A DNA stretch of 64,000 nucleotides, taken from Candidatus Sericytochromatia bacterium. GTDB taxonomy: Bacteria > Cyanobacteriota > Sericytochromatia > UBA7694 > JACMQJ01. The stretch covers positions 1 through 64,000 of the forward strand of contig BPII01000002.1 in the NCBI GenBank assembly GCA_026004035.1. The letters are read 5' to 3'. Position 1 is the stretch's first letter. The number at the start of each line of letters is the position of its first letter. The translations under genes and the position numbers were made by a program. Below are positions 19,266 to 27,618 of this stretch, piece after piece. The notes under the pieces are model-generated. The model ran no database searches, had not been told where the DNA came from, and saw nothing but the letters and a program-made list of their open reading frames with translations.

Positions 19266-20621
19266 ATGAGTTTAAAGAAATCAATTTCATTGGTAGCTTT
19301 AACAAGTTTTTCAGCTGGTGTTTTTAGTTGTAGCACAGCTGATAACTTAAACGAAGTTATGCTACCTACTGATGATGTTTCAGCTTTAGCATCATCAAAT
19401 GTAAAATCAGGTGATATAGTGCCTGGTGAATTTATTGTTAAATATAAAAATAATTCTACAAATGCTGCCTCAGTTGTACTAAACAGTGTAGGAGCAAAAA
19501 GAGTAAAAGATTTAAGAACTTTAAACGCTCAAGTTATAAAGCTTGACAATCCAGCTACAAATTCTAGTGATGCTTTAAAGAAAATAGCTAGTAATCCAAA
19601 TGTAGAATGGGTAGAGCCTAATAGATTTATAACTTTACCTAAAATAGTTAAAGATGCTTTAGATAAGGTAAAATCTATAGTTAAGAAAGAAGATCCTGTT
19701 ACATTAGTTCCAACAGATCCATTTACTCCAAATGATGAATTATTTGAAAAACAATATGCTCACAAAGTAGCTCAATCTGAAAAAGGTTGGGCTTTAGCAA
19801 AGGCACACTCTAAAAAACAGTCAGTTATAGCAATAATTGATACTGGAGTAGATGCTGAGCATCCTGATTTAAAAGCTAAAATGTTACCTGGTTATGATGC
19901 TTATGGTCAAAATAAAGAAAATGTTGATAAACAAGGTCATGGTACTCATTGTGCAGGTATAGCAGCAGCTATTACAGATAATAAAATAGGAGTTGCTGGT
20001 TTTTCACCTGACTCTAAAATCATACCTGTAAAAGTCCTAAATGATAATGGTTCAGGAACTTATGCTGCTGTTGCTGATGGTATAGCTTGGGCTGCTAAAA
20101 GTAATGCTGATGTTTTAAGTATGAGTTTAGGCGGTCCTTCTTCATCTAAAGCAATAGAAGATGCAGTAAATCTAGCATTAAAAAATGGTAAAATAGTTGT
20201 TGCTGCTATGGGTAATGATGGAAATGAAAGACCTAGTTATCCTGCTGCAATACCTGGTGTAACAGCTGTTGGTGCTACTGACTCAAATGATAAAATTGCT
20301 AGATTTTCTCAATTTGGTAAACATATATCAGTATCTGCACCTGGCGTAGCTATATTATCAACATTTCCTACATACTCAAATGGAATTGGTATGACAAATT
20401 ATGGTTCTATAAGCGGAACATCTATGGCTTGTCCAGCTGTTTCTGGTTTAGCAGGTTTATTAAAATCTGTTAATCCTTCCTTAAATGGTGAAAAGTTAAG
20501 AGAAGTAATTGAAAAAACAGCTGATGATTTAGGTGATAAAGGATTTGATAAATATTATGGACATGGAAGGATTAACGTTTATAAAGCACTAAGCTATATT
20601 GTAAAAGGAAACAGTAGATAG
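19266..20621 (+). CDS. Subtilisin-family (S8) serine protease lipoprotein
   Basis: A 451-residue exported protease with a strong AAGGAGG site. The signal peptide ends in lipobox VFSC (Cys22). Residues ~48-118 form an inhibitor-I9-like propeptide (PGEFIVKYKNNS to NPNVEWVEPN). The catalytic domain runs from ~165 with Asp near 191 (IIDTGVDAEHPD), His near 225 (HGTHCAG), oxyanion Asn in AAMGNDGN, and Ser near 385 (SGTSMACP). It resembles thermitase/fervidolysin-type proteases. A separate lipoprotein at 32707-33372 carries a similar propeptide-like domain without a protease. Confidence 0.94.
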   Translation: MSLKKSISLVALTSFSAGVFSCSTADNLNEVMLPTDDVSALASSNVKSGDIVPGEFIVKYKNNSTNAASVVLNSVGAKRVKDLRTLNAQVIKLDNPATNSSDALKKIASNPNVEWVEPNRFITLPKIVKDALDKVKSIVKKEDPVTLVPTDPFTPNDELFEKQYAHKVAQSEKGWALAKAHSKKQSVIAIIDTGVDAEHPDLKAKMLPGYDAYGQNKENVDKQGHGTHCAGIAAAITDNKIGVAGFSPDSKIIPVKVLNDNGSGTYAAVADGIAWAAKSNADVLSMSLGGPSSSKAIEDAVNLALKNGKIVVAAMGNDGNERPSYPAAIPGVTAVGATDSNDKIARFSQFGKHISVSAPGVAILSTFPTYSNGIGMTNYGSISGTSMACPAVSGLAGLLKSVNPSLNGEKLREVIEKTADDLGDKGFDKYYGHGRINVYKALSYIVKGNSR

Positions 20622-20637
20622 TATTTAATTTCTTCTA

Positions 20638-20656
20638 AAGGTAGTTAATCTACCTT
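20638..20656. terminator. Hairpin between convergent protease and PPTase genes
   Basis: A perfect 7-bp stem AAGGTAG/CTACCTT with loop TTAAT lies 17 bases after the protease stop and covers the PPTase stop codon. There is no strong U-tract on either side, so it is only a candidate bidirectional terminator. Confidence 0.4.
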
Positions 20657-21226
20657 CCTCCTTAACAATAAATTAAAACTATCTTTCTTTTCTAAACAAA
20701 TAGAGAAAATATATCTTTCTAAAAAGGAGAATGTTTTTAAGTAAATATTCTCTTTCTTTTGTTTGTTACTTAATTTTAACCCTGTTCCTTCTAACTTATA
20801 TTTTGCTTCTTTTTGGGTCCAGATTTTAAAAAAATCTTTTAAACTATTTACTTGTTTGATTTCATTATTACTAAAATATCTATTAGAAAATCTTTTATAA
20901 TCAATTTCTCTTATAAGTTCAATATCAACTCCTAAGTCATTATTACTAATACAAATTAATAAGTAATTATTAGAATGTGAAATATTGAAAAAAAAATTTG
21001 AGTTTTTTAAAAAAGGTTTTCCATATTTATTATAGTAAAAATCTACATTAGATATGTATTTAACTAAAACTTTATGTAAAATACAATGAGAAATAACATA
21101 TTGAATATATTTATTCTTATTTTTTATAATGCTAGATTTTTCTAATTCATACCTTGTAAGAATACTATTTTTATCTTCTAATAAGTCTATATTATCATTT
21201 ATTGTAAATAACCAAATATCAATCAG
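20645..21226 (-). CDS. Sfp-type 4'-phosphopantetheinyl transferase with non-AUG start
   Basis: Transfers phosphopantetheine from CoA to carrier proteins. The frame is open for ~193 codons, and Sfp-family motifs appear in order: YGKPFL, NISHS, GVDIE with the Mg-binding acids, and WTQKEAKYK (the WxxKEA motif). No in-frame ATG or GTG exists, and the only TTG is near the C-terminus. The best start is CTG at 21226, ten bases after AGGA, or ATT at 21223; an in-frame TAA at 21230-21232 excludes anything further upstream. The start overlaps the stop of the HEAT gene, so translational coupling is likely. It is the last gene of the cytochrome operon. Gene finders that require ATG, GTG or TTG starts will miss it. 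Confidence 0.85.
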   Translation of the reverse strand: MIDIWLFTINDNIDLLEDKNSILTRYELEKSSIIKNKNKYIQYVISHCILHKVLVKYISNVDFYYNKYGKPFLKNSNFFFNISHSNNYLLICISNNDLGVDIELIREIDYKRFSNRYFSNNEIKQVNSLKDFFKIWTQKEAKYKLEGTGLKLSNKQKKENIYLKTFSFLERYIFSICLEKKDSFNLLLRRKVD

Positions 21227-21857
21227 TTTTTACTAATCCTTTATTTAAGCGCATTTCAATACTAATTCTTTTTAAATCAATATTTTTAGTTTTATTTTCA
21301 AAAGATTTTAATATACTATTTGTTATATTACTGTCATACGAAGCTAAGGCTTGTATAGATGAAGCTCTTAATAAAGGATTTTCTTTTTCATCATTTAGAA
21401 TTTTTTCTAAAAAAATAATATTCTTTTCATCTTTTATTTGCCCTAATGCATATATATATATACTTTTTGCTGATAAGTCTTCTTCTTTATTATATGCATT
21501 TAATAAATGTTGAGATGATAATTTGCTTTTTATTTTTGATAGTGAAGCAGCTGCATGCCACCTAACTTCTTTTTCACTATCTCTTAACATAGTATGTAAT
21601 ATAATTAGTGATTCTGGATCATCTTTAAATTTCCCTAATGCTTTAGCAGCGTTAAATCTCATAAACTTATCTTTATGATTTATATATTTTTTATAGTCTT
21701 GTGCTGATTTATAATTATAAACAGTAAATCTTAAAACAATTAAAAGTACTATAGTAAAAAAAACGGAGAATATAGAAACAAATCTAAAAAATTTTCTTCT
21801 TAATTGAGCTATATGAATTTTTTGTTCTTCGGTTAGTTCTTCTTCTTTAACAGACAT
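21219..21857 (-). CDS. Membrane-anchored HEAT-repeat protein
   Basis: A 212-residue protein with a short charged N-terminus, one transmembrane helix at about 28-47 (FFRFVSIFSVFFTIVLLIVL) and about four HEAT-type helical repeats (for example DKFMRFNAAKALGKFKDDPE and EKEVRWHAAASLSKIKS). HEAT proteins are scaffolds, and this one follows the polyferredoxin gene by only three bases in the cytochrome operon. A role in assembling or docking the complex is therefore plausible but unproven. Its stop overlaps the start of the PPTase gene. Confidence 0.8.
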   Translation of the reverse strand: MSVKEEELTEEQKIHIAQLRRKFFRFVSIFSVFFTIVLLIVLRFTVYNYKSAQDYKKYINHKDKFMRFNAAKALGKFKDDPESLIILHTMLRDSEKEVRWHAAASLSKIKSKLSSQHLLNAYNKEEDLSAKSIYIYALGQIKDEKNIIFLEKILNDEKENPLLRASSIQALASYDSNITNSILKSFENKTKNIDLKRISIEMRLNKGLVKTD

Positions 21858-21860
21858 CTA

Positions 21861-22328
21861 TTATGTGCTTGAACCGATTAAATAAGATTCATTAACAACA
21901 ACTTCTTCTGGTCTAAAAAATATAACTTCTTTTATGCATGCTTCTGTACATATTCCACAACCAACACATTTATCTTCTATTACATGTGCTACTTCTGCTG
22001 ATAAATGACCACTAAAATCATCACCAATAGGTACCATTTCTAAAGCTCCATAAGGGCAAAAATCAACACAAGCAACACAACCTGTGCAATTTTCTTGATC
22101 AACTGTAACTTTAGGTCTTTCTTTTCTTATTTTCTTTTTATCAACAGCTTCTCCTTCAGGATTTACTATTGCTTTAACTGGACAAACGTTAGCACATATA
22201 CCACAATCTATACATAAAGATTCATTTATTACATGCAATACTTTATTGGCACCTGCTATAGCATCTGTAGGACATTCTTTATAGCACATTGTGCATCCTA
22301 CACATAAATCTGTTATAAAATGAGCCAT
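21861..22328 (-). CDS. Polyferredoxin with four [4Fe-4S] motifs
   Basis: A 155-residue soluble electron carrier. Four complete CxxCxxCxxxC motifs are visible: CVGCTMCYKEC, CIDCGICANVC, CTGCVACVDFC and CVGCGICTEAC, three of them followed by Pro. This is consistent with two fused two-cluster (2[4Fe-4S]) ferredoxin modules carrying four clusters, separated by a basic linker around residues 64-74. No Tat or Sec signal is seen, so it is probably cytoplasmic. It sits between the hexaheme cytochrome and HEAT genes in one operon, suggesting it passes electrons to or from the quinol-oxidising complex. Confidence 0.88.
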   Translation of the reverse strand: MAHFITDLCVGCTMCYKECPTDAIAGANKVLHVINESLCIDCGICANVCPVKAIVNPEGEAVDKKKIRKERPKVTVDQENCTGCVACVDFCPYGALEMVPIGDDFSGHLSAEVAHVIEDKCVGCGICTEACIKEVIFFRPEEVVVNESYLIGSST

Positions 22329-22387
22329 TTTTACCTCTAGTGAAAAATATCTTATATCAAATTATACTTAAAAATTTATCAAACTGA

Positions 22388-24280
22388 TTACTTTCTAACT
22401 TCTTCATTACTTTCTTCAACATTCTTTTCTTTATATATATATCTTGATGGTATATTTTCATTATTTGTTGTCATACCAACTATATATGTATATACTGCAT
22501 TAGCTTGTTCATCTGTAAACCAAAAATTAGGCATTTTTCCTTTTACAAAATCATTATAAATCCATGGATTTTTTATTTTATTAAATACATAAGATTCTCT
22601 TATATGATAAACTCCTCTTTCAGGATCTAAATGAGAATATCCAAAATCAAATTTGTGAATATCTTTTTCCATTTCATTTGTAAGATTAGGACAATTTTGT
22701 GCTCCTTCTACACCAACTATATTATGGCAAGAAGCACAACCATAAGCTTTTATTAATTCTTTTCCTTTTTCAATAGATTTAGTATCATTTAAATTTAATG
22801 TTTGATTTAATTCAGGATTATCCCATTTAAACTTTTGTAAATAAGAAACAACAGCTAAAGTTTCTTGATCAGTTAATCCTAAATTAGGCATAACTGTTGT
22901 TGGATGGTATGTTCTAGGATTTTTTATCCAATTAAATAACCAAGTAGGATTTGTCTTACTAGCAATTCTACCCAAATCAGGACCAACATTAGCACCAACT
23001 CCTTTTATAGCATGACAAGAAGCGCAACCTTTTGCTTGATAAACTTTTTCACCTTCACTAGCTAGTTCAGGTTTAGGAACTACATTTTTTTTCTCACCAT
23101 AGTTAGGATCACTTGAAGATAAAATATAAGTTGAAATAGCTCTTGCATCTTCATTACTTAAAGGAAATGTTGGCATTTTAGATTTTGGTAAATAATGTCT
23201 TGGATTTTCAACCCATTTAATAAGCCATCCAGGATTGAGTTTGCTAGATGCTTGTAATAATGGTGGTCCATTTTTCATAGGAGATGGCATACCATCTATC
23301 TTATGACATGCAAAACAATTTGAAGTATTAACAAGTTCTCTTCCTTTTTCAAAAAAATCAGCACCTATATTATCAGTAGTCTTGTGACATTTTACACAAG
23401 ATGCTTCAGCTTGTTTTCCTTCAAACATAGGTTTATCCCAAAATGGAACATAACCATGAGCTTCATTAGTTTTAGTTGCTATTCCTTGTCCTTGATGACA
23501 AACAACACAACCAAACTCTTCTACCTTATGTTTTACTAAGTATAATTCTTTATTTGGATGTGTTTGAAAAACTTTAGGATATTCTTTACTTTCAAAACCA
23601 TCTTTATTTATTGCTTGATGACAAGTTATACATCTATCTATTGTATTGTTTAGTTGAGGAATTAATATTTGTTCTACTTTTATAGGCCTTTTATGTATTG
23701 AATCTAACTTCTTATTTAACATGTCTAGTTTTGCAATTTTATCTTCATATTTAGATTTAATTTCTTTATATTTCTTGAATATGTTATTTTTTTCATTTAC
23801 TAAATTATCATATTTTTGTTTAACTTCTTGAACATATTTTTTTTGTTCTTCCCATTTATTTACCAATTCTAATTTTTTAGCTTCAATAGAAGATACATCT
23901 TTACCAATATTAGTTTGTTTTGCAATTTGATAATCAAGAGCATCTATCTTACTTTTAGTAAATTTTGCCTCTCTTTCAGCAACATATAATTCAAACTGAG
24001 TTTTCTTTATTTTTTCTTCTAAGTTTTTTTGTTTCTCTAAAGTTTCTTTTGAGTTTATTTTTTCTTCTTCCTTTCTAAGTTCTTCTTCTAAATTCTTATA
24101 TTCAGGGTCATTATCAAAAGATTTTTTTAATTCTTCTATTTCTGATAAAGTTTTAGCTATTTCTAATTTCTTAAAATCACGCTGATAATGTTTCCATTCT
24201 CTATCAAAATCAACCCATACAGCTAGTAAAGCTGATATAAAAAGAATAACACTTGATACTACAAATATTCTAAATCTCAT
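22388..24280 (-). CDS. Membrane-anchored hexaheme cytochrome c with coiled coil
   Basis: This 630-residue protein has an N-terminal membrane anchor (~5-25). A long Lys/Glu-rich coiled coil spans about residues 30-200. Six CxxCH heme sites follow: CITCH ~217, CVVCH ~257, CVKCH ~294, CFACH ~320, CASCH ~418 and CASCH ~515. The last three domains contain the class-I cytochrome c pattern with a downstream Met in MPTFP or MPNL/MPNFW. It probably accepts electrons from the Rieske protein of the bc complex encoded just upstream. The coiled coil is unusual for such subunits. Confidence 0.9.
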   Translation of the reverse strand: MRFRIFVVSSVILFISALLAVWVDFDREWKHYQRDFKKLEIAKTLSEIEELKKSFDNDPEYKNLEEELRKEEEKINSKETLEKQKNLEEKIKKTQFELYVAEREAKFTKSKIDALDYQIAKQTNIGKDVSSIEAKKLELVNKWEEQKKYVQEVKQKYDNLVNEKNNIFKKYKEIKSKYEDKIAKLDMLNKKLDSIHKRPIKVEQILIPQLNNTIDRCITCHQAINKDGFESKEYPKVFQTHPNKELYLVKHKVEEFGCVVCHQGQGIATKTNEAHGYVPFWDKPMFEGKQAEASCVKCHKTTDNIGADFFEKGRELVNTSNCFACHKIDGMPSPMKNGPPLLQASSKLNPGWLIKWVENPRHYLPKSKMPTFPLSNEDARAISTYILSSSDPNYGEKKNVVPKPELASEGEKVYQAKGCASCHAIKGVGANVGPDLGRIASKTNPTWLFNWIKNPRTYHPTTVMPNLGLTDQETLAVVSYLQKFKWDNPELNQTLNLNDTKSIEKGKELIKAYGCASCHNIVGVEGAQNCPNLTNEMEKDIHKFDFGYSHLDPERGVYHIRESYVFNKIKNPWIYNDFVKGKMPNFWFTDEQANAVYTYIVGMTTNNENIPSRYIYKEKNVEESNEEVRK

Positions 24281-24298
24281 ATTTGTCCTTTCTTACTC

Positions 24299-25192
24299 CT
24301 AAATGTTGAACCAAGGAGTTACTAGTATGTATTTTAAGTTTAGTGTCCAACGTAAAATCATTTTTATTGGTAAGCTCATTAAAAGTAATAGTAAAATCAT
24401 TGTAACTGTATATCTAGCAAAACCTAGATCTTCATAAAATTTTCTATAAATCTTAGAAACTATATAAGGTATTAAAAGAAAATACAATCCTAATAAAATT
24501 AATGCTGGCATCTCTCTTATTAACCAAAAAGTTTTAGGATCAATATTTAACAACTCATACAAATTTACATTTACCAATGGAACAACTTTATGAACATCCC
24601 AATATTCGCCTGGCCAAAAAAAGTTCCAACCTGGACCTCTTAATATTGTTCCTTGAACTATTAAAATCATCCATAAAAACCAACCAAACATAAAAACACT
24701 TATAGCAAATTTTCTATCTTTCCAACAATAGTAACCATTACCTTTAGGATTAGTATCAATATAAGGTATTGCCATTAAACCTATAATAATGATTGTTGGC
24801 ATTAGAACTCCTGCTATCCACGGGTCAAAATAAACTAACATTTCTTGTAAGCCTAAAAAATACCAAGGTGCTTTTGATGGATTAGGAGTTACCCCTGGAT
24901 TTGCTGGTTCTTCCAATGGTGCATTTAAAAATACAGACCATAATGTCAAGCCTGCCATTAATATTATTGCTGCTATGAATTCTATATTTAACAAATGTGG
25001 CCATGTATGGACTTTTTCTTGATTATGTGGTTCTGCTTCCCATACTGGGCGTCCTTCAGCTAACCTTTTATCGTTATCAAATGCTTTATATAAAGCTATC
25101 CAAGTATAAACAATTAAAGCTATTATTAATAAAATAATAGGAATATTATCTGGTTTTTTTATTATTTCTAAGAAAAATTCCCATCTAAACAT
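24299..25192 (-). CDS. Cytochrome b C-terminal half / subunit IV-like protein
   Basis: A 297-residue membrane protein corresponding to the C-terminal part of cytochrome b (petD-like), larger than classical subunit IV (~160 residues). The quinol-oxidation-site region reads APWYFLGLQEML in place of the usual PEWY. About six to seven hydrophobic helices are visible, including extra ones at the N-terminus (~17-36) and C-terminus. It is 20 bases downstream of the b6-like gene and forms the second half of the b subunit. Confidence 0.88.
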   Translation of the reverse strand: MFRWEFFLEIIKKPDNIPIILLIIALIVYTWIALYKAFDNDKRLAEGRPVWEAEPHNQEKVHTWPHLLNIEFIAAIILMAGLTLWSVFLNAPLEEPANPGVTPNPSKAPWYFLGLQEMLVYFDPWIAGVLMPTIIIIGLMAIPYIDTNPKGNGYYCWKDRKFAISVFMFGWFLWMILIVQGTILRGPGWNFFWPGEYWDVHKVVPLVNVNLYELLNIDPKTFWLIREMPALILLGLYFLLIPYIVSKIYRKFYEDLGFARYTVTMILLLLLMSLPIKMILRWTLNLKYILVTPWFNI

Positions 25193-25212
25193 ATATACTT
25201 TTACCTCTCTTA

Positions 25213-26085
25213 CTATTCTGTTTTAGGTGGTTGTGCAACGGTAGATTCTTCTTTTTTACCTAGCGCTGCCTTAACTTGAGTAACTTTATTTAAATTTGCT
25301 AATCTTGCTGATTGTGGCCCTGATATACCACCATCTTTTCTTATTCTCCAAAAATGAACAGCAAGTAAAAATGACATTACAAAAGGGACAGCAATACAAT
25401 GTAACACATAAAATCTTAATAATGTAGGACCACCTACAGTAGTACCACCAAGTAATGCAAATCTTATATCATTATCAATTCTTAAACCTAATAAGTTAGA
25501 AAAAGGACCTTCATGACCTAAAAATGGAACAGCTCTTGCCATATTTGTTCCTACTGTTATAGCCCACATTGCTAATTGATCCCAAGGTAACAAGTAACCA
25601 GTAAAGCTCATAAATAGTGTTATTGTTAGTAACAATACACCAATTGCCCAATTAAATTCTCTAGGTTTTTTATAAGAACCTGTCATAAAGACTCTAAACA
25701 TATGGAACCAAACGGTAAGAACCATTAAGTGAGCTCCCCATCTATGCATATTTCTTAATAGCATTCCAAATGGAACATCAAATTCTAATGATTTTATATC
25801 TATATATGCTTGTGTTGCTGTTGGATGATAATAAAACATTAATAAAATACCGGTTACAGTTTCTACTAAAAATAGTAAAAAACTCATACCACCCATTCCC
25901 CATGTGTATGTATATTTTGTTGCATACCTTGGTAATCTTATAGGGTGTAAATGAAGAAAAACATTACTTAATACAGCTAATGATCTATTTCTATCATTTA
26001 TAGGTTTTCCATGTCTAAATATGGACTGCCATATTTGAGTTGGATATACATGCTTTTCTAGAAAATCTTGGAGCTTACTGCTCAT
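25213..26085 (-). CDS. Cytochrome b6-like subunit of a quinol:cytochrome c reductase
   Basis: A 290-residue membrane protein equal to the N-terminal four-helix half of cytochrome b. The two pairs of heme-ligating His lie in MHRWGAHLMVLTVWFHMFR and LHCIAVPFVMSFLLAVHFWR. SFTGYLLPWDQLAMWA is the conserved Qo-side stretch. The position where cyanobacterial b6 has the Cys for covalent heme c_n shows no Cys (YTWGMGGMSF), so that heme is probably absent. It follows the Rieske gene with an AGGTTAATT leader and precedes subunit IV. Confidence 0.93.
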   Translation of the reverse strand: MSSKLQDFLEKHVYPTQIWQSIFRHGKPINDRNRSLAVLSNVFLHLHPIRLPRYATKYTYTWGMGGMSFLLFLVETVTGILLMFYYHPTATQAYIDIKSLEFDVPFGMLLRNMHRWGAHLMVLTVWFHMFRVFMTGSYKKPREFNWAIGVLLLTITLFMSFTGYLLPWDQLAMWAITVGTNMARAVPFLGHEGPFSNLLGLRIDNDIRFALLGGTTVGGPTLLRFYVLHCIAVPFVMSFLLAVHFWRIRKDGGISGPQSARLANLNKVTQVKAALGKKEESTVAQPPKTE

Positions 26086-26115
26086 TAATTAACCTCCAAA
26101 TTAAAATTATTTATA

Positions 26116-26649
26116 TTATACTTTAACGAAAGATTCTGGATTTTCCCAACCACCATCTTCATATAGAAATTTTTTGCTTTTATCTACTACAAGTTCTCCT
26201 GTTTCATCGACATATATTTTTGCTCTTTCCATTGCTCTAGGTGCTGGACCTTCGTAATTTACACCTGAAATATAATAGCCACTTCCATGACAATTACACT
26301 TAAATTTATTTTCATTTGGTAACCAATCTGGAGTACATCCTAAATGTGTGCATATTGCTATAAGTGCATATATAATTCCTCCATCATTAATTATCCAAAC
26401 TCTTTGTGAAGCTAAGTATTTTGTAGATACACCTGGTAGATATTCTTTAGGACTACCTGCTTTGAATATTGGTGATTCTTCATACGTAACTTCAGGAAAC
26501 ATATATCTACCTGTTCCTGCTAAAGTTGCAGCTATAGTTGCCCAAAATGTACCCCAACCTATAAAACCTAATACCTTTCTACGAGATATTTCATTTGGAT
26601 CTACTCCGACATCCCTTCTATATTTTATTTCTTTACTTACTTCTGTCAT
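26116..26649 (-). CDS. Rieske [2Fe-2S] protein
   Basis: A 177-residue Rieske subunit and first gene of the operon. The N-terminal cytoplasmic segment carries SRRKVLGF, followed by a transmembrane helix (~28-45), similar to Tat-dependent Rieske anchors. The cluster-binding boxes are CTHLGC and CNCHGSGY; the second box usually reads CPCHGS. It oxidises quinol at the Qo site and passes electrons to cytochrome c. The 234-base gap upstream, divergent from a response regulator gene, must contain the operon promoter. Confidence 0.94.
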   Translation of the reverse strand: MTEVSKEIKYRRDVGVDPNEISRRKVLGFIGWGTFWATIAATLAGTGRYMFPEVTYEESPIFKAGSPKEYLPGVSTKYLASQRVWIINDGGIIYALIAICTHLGCTPDWLPNENKFKCNCHGSGYYISGVNYEGPAPRAMERAKIYVDETGELVVDKSKKFLYEDGGWENPESFVKV

Positions 26650-26883
26650 AAATTACACCTATTTTTTAATAATAAAATTTACATTAGCAAATATATTAGG
26701 TCAATATAATTCTAAAAAAGTTTAATACAAAATTAAGATACTTATTATTTTTTCTTACAAAAAATTCATAATATTTTTTTAAGAAAAATAAAGATTTAAA
26801 ATATTCACAAAATATTCACAAAAAAATCATAAAATATACTTTATTATTTTTATAATTTCTATTAATTATGTAAAAATAATTTA

Positions 26884-27240
26884 ATGAAAAATAAAAAAGT
26901 TCTTATAGTAGAAGATGATATCTCTATATTAAAACTACTTGAATTTGTTTTAAAAAAGTCTTTTAATGTTATTCTTGAAAAAGATGGAGAAAGTGCATTA
27001 GAAACTATTAAAAAAGAAAAACCGGACCTAGTAATATCAGATATAATGATGCCAAAACTTAATGGCATAGAACTAAAAAATATAGTAAAAAATAATCAAG
27101 AATTGAAACATATTCCATTTATTTTTTTAACTGCTGATGTATCAGCTAGTCAAAAAATTACAGACTCAGAAGTTATAATAAAGCCTGTTAGTCCATCTGT
27201 TATAAAAAATAAAGTAGAAAGTTTATTTATTAATATTTAA
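26884..27240 (+). CDS. Single-domain response regulator (CheY-like)
   Basis: A 118-residue receiver domain without an output domain. The acidic pair EDD is near residues 10-12, the phosphoacceptor Asp is in VISDIMMPKLNG near 54, the switch Thr is in FLTAD, and the Lys is in IIKPVSP. It probably signals by protein contact, as CheY and Spo0F do. It is divergent from the Rieske operon and precedes the Flp pilin gene, so a role in pilus control is conceivable. The direct repeat AAATATTCACAA lies about 65 bases upstream. Confidence 0.92.
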   Translation: MKNKKVLIVEDDISILKLLEFVLKKSFNVILEKDGESALETIKKEKPDLVISDIMMPKLNGIELKNIVKNNQELKHIPFIFLTADVSASQKITDSEVIIKPVSPSVIKNKVESLFINI

Positions 27241-27397
27241 TTTTATTTATTGTATTTTCATAACTCAATTTTATACCATTTTATTAAAATGATATTTTAT
27301 TTTAATTATTTATTAACCTTAAAATAACTTAAATATAAGAATGTTTTTATTATATTTTTCTATATAAAAATTGTTAGTTAGGTTAGGAGAAGATTTT

Positions 27398-27586
27398 ATG
27401 AAAAATTTATTTTTAAACTTACTTAAAGATGAAGAAGGTCAAGGAATGGTTGAATATGGCTTAATAATTGCATTAATAGCTGTAGCTTTAATTGCTACTT
27501 TACAAACAACAAAAGGTAAAATACATAATATGTACACAGAATCAAATCAAAAAATTGATGCTGCTGTTCCAATAGGCCCACAATAA
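27398..27586 (+). CDS. Flp/Fap-type pilin
   Basis: A 62-residue Flp pilin precursor. The start is the ATG at 27398, with AGGAGA nine bases upstream. A short basic leader, MKNLFLNLLKDEEGQG, is followed by MVEYGLIIALIAVALIATL, the Flp signature with the prepilin peptidase site after Gly and the conserved Glu-Tyr pair. The mature pilin would be about 45 residues. The cognate peptidase is the next gene. The rest of the tad assembly machinery is not in this window. Confidence 0.93.
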   Translation: MKNLFLNLLKDEEGQGMVEYGLIIALIAVALIATLQTTKGKIHNMYTESNQKIDAAVPIGPQ

Positions 27587-27593
27587 TTTAAAT

Positions 27594-27611
27594 GCCCTTT
27601 ACTAAAAGGGC
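27594..27611 (+). terminator. Hairpin overlapping the prepilin peptidase leader
   Basis: A perfect 7-bp stem GCCCTTT/AAAGGGC with a 4-base loop lies just after the pilin stop and is followed by CTTTAAT. The 3' arm supplies the AGGG that would serve as ribosome binding site for the ATG at 27619. It may limit peptidase expression relative to pilin. Confidence 0.55.
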
Positions 27612-27618
27612 CTTTAAT

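Noticed and set aside
26348..26725. Plus-strand frame of 125 codons over the Rieske gene
   Set aside because: Antisense shadow of an unambiguous Rieske protein.
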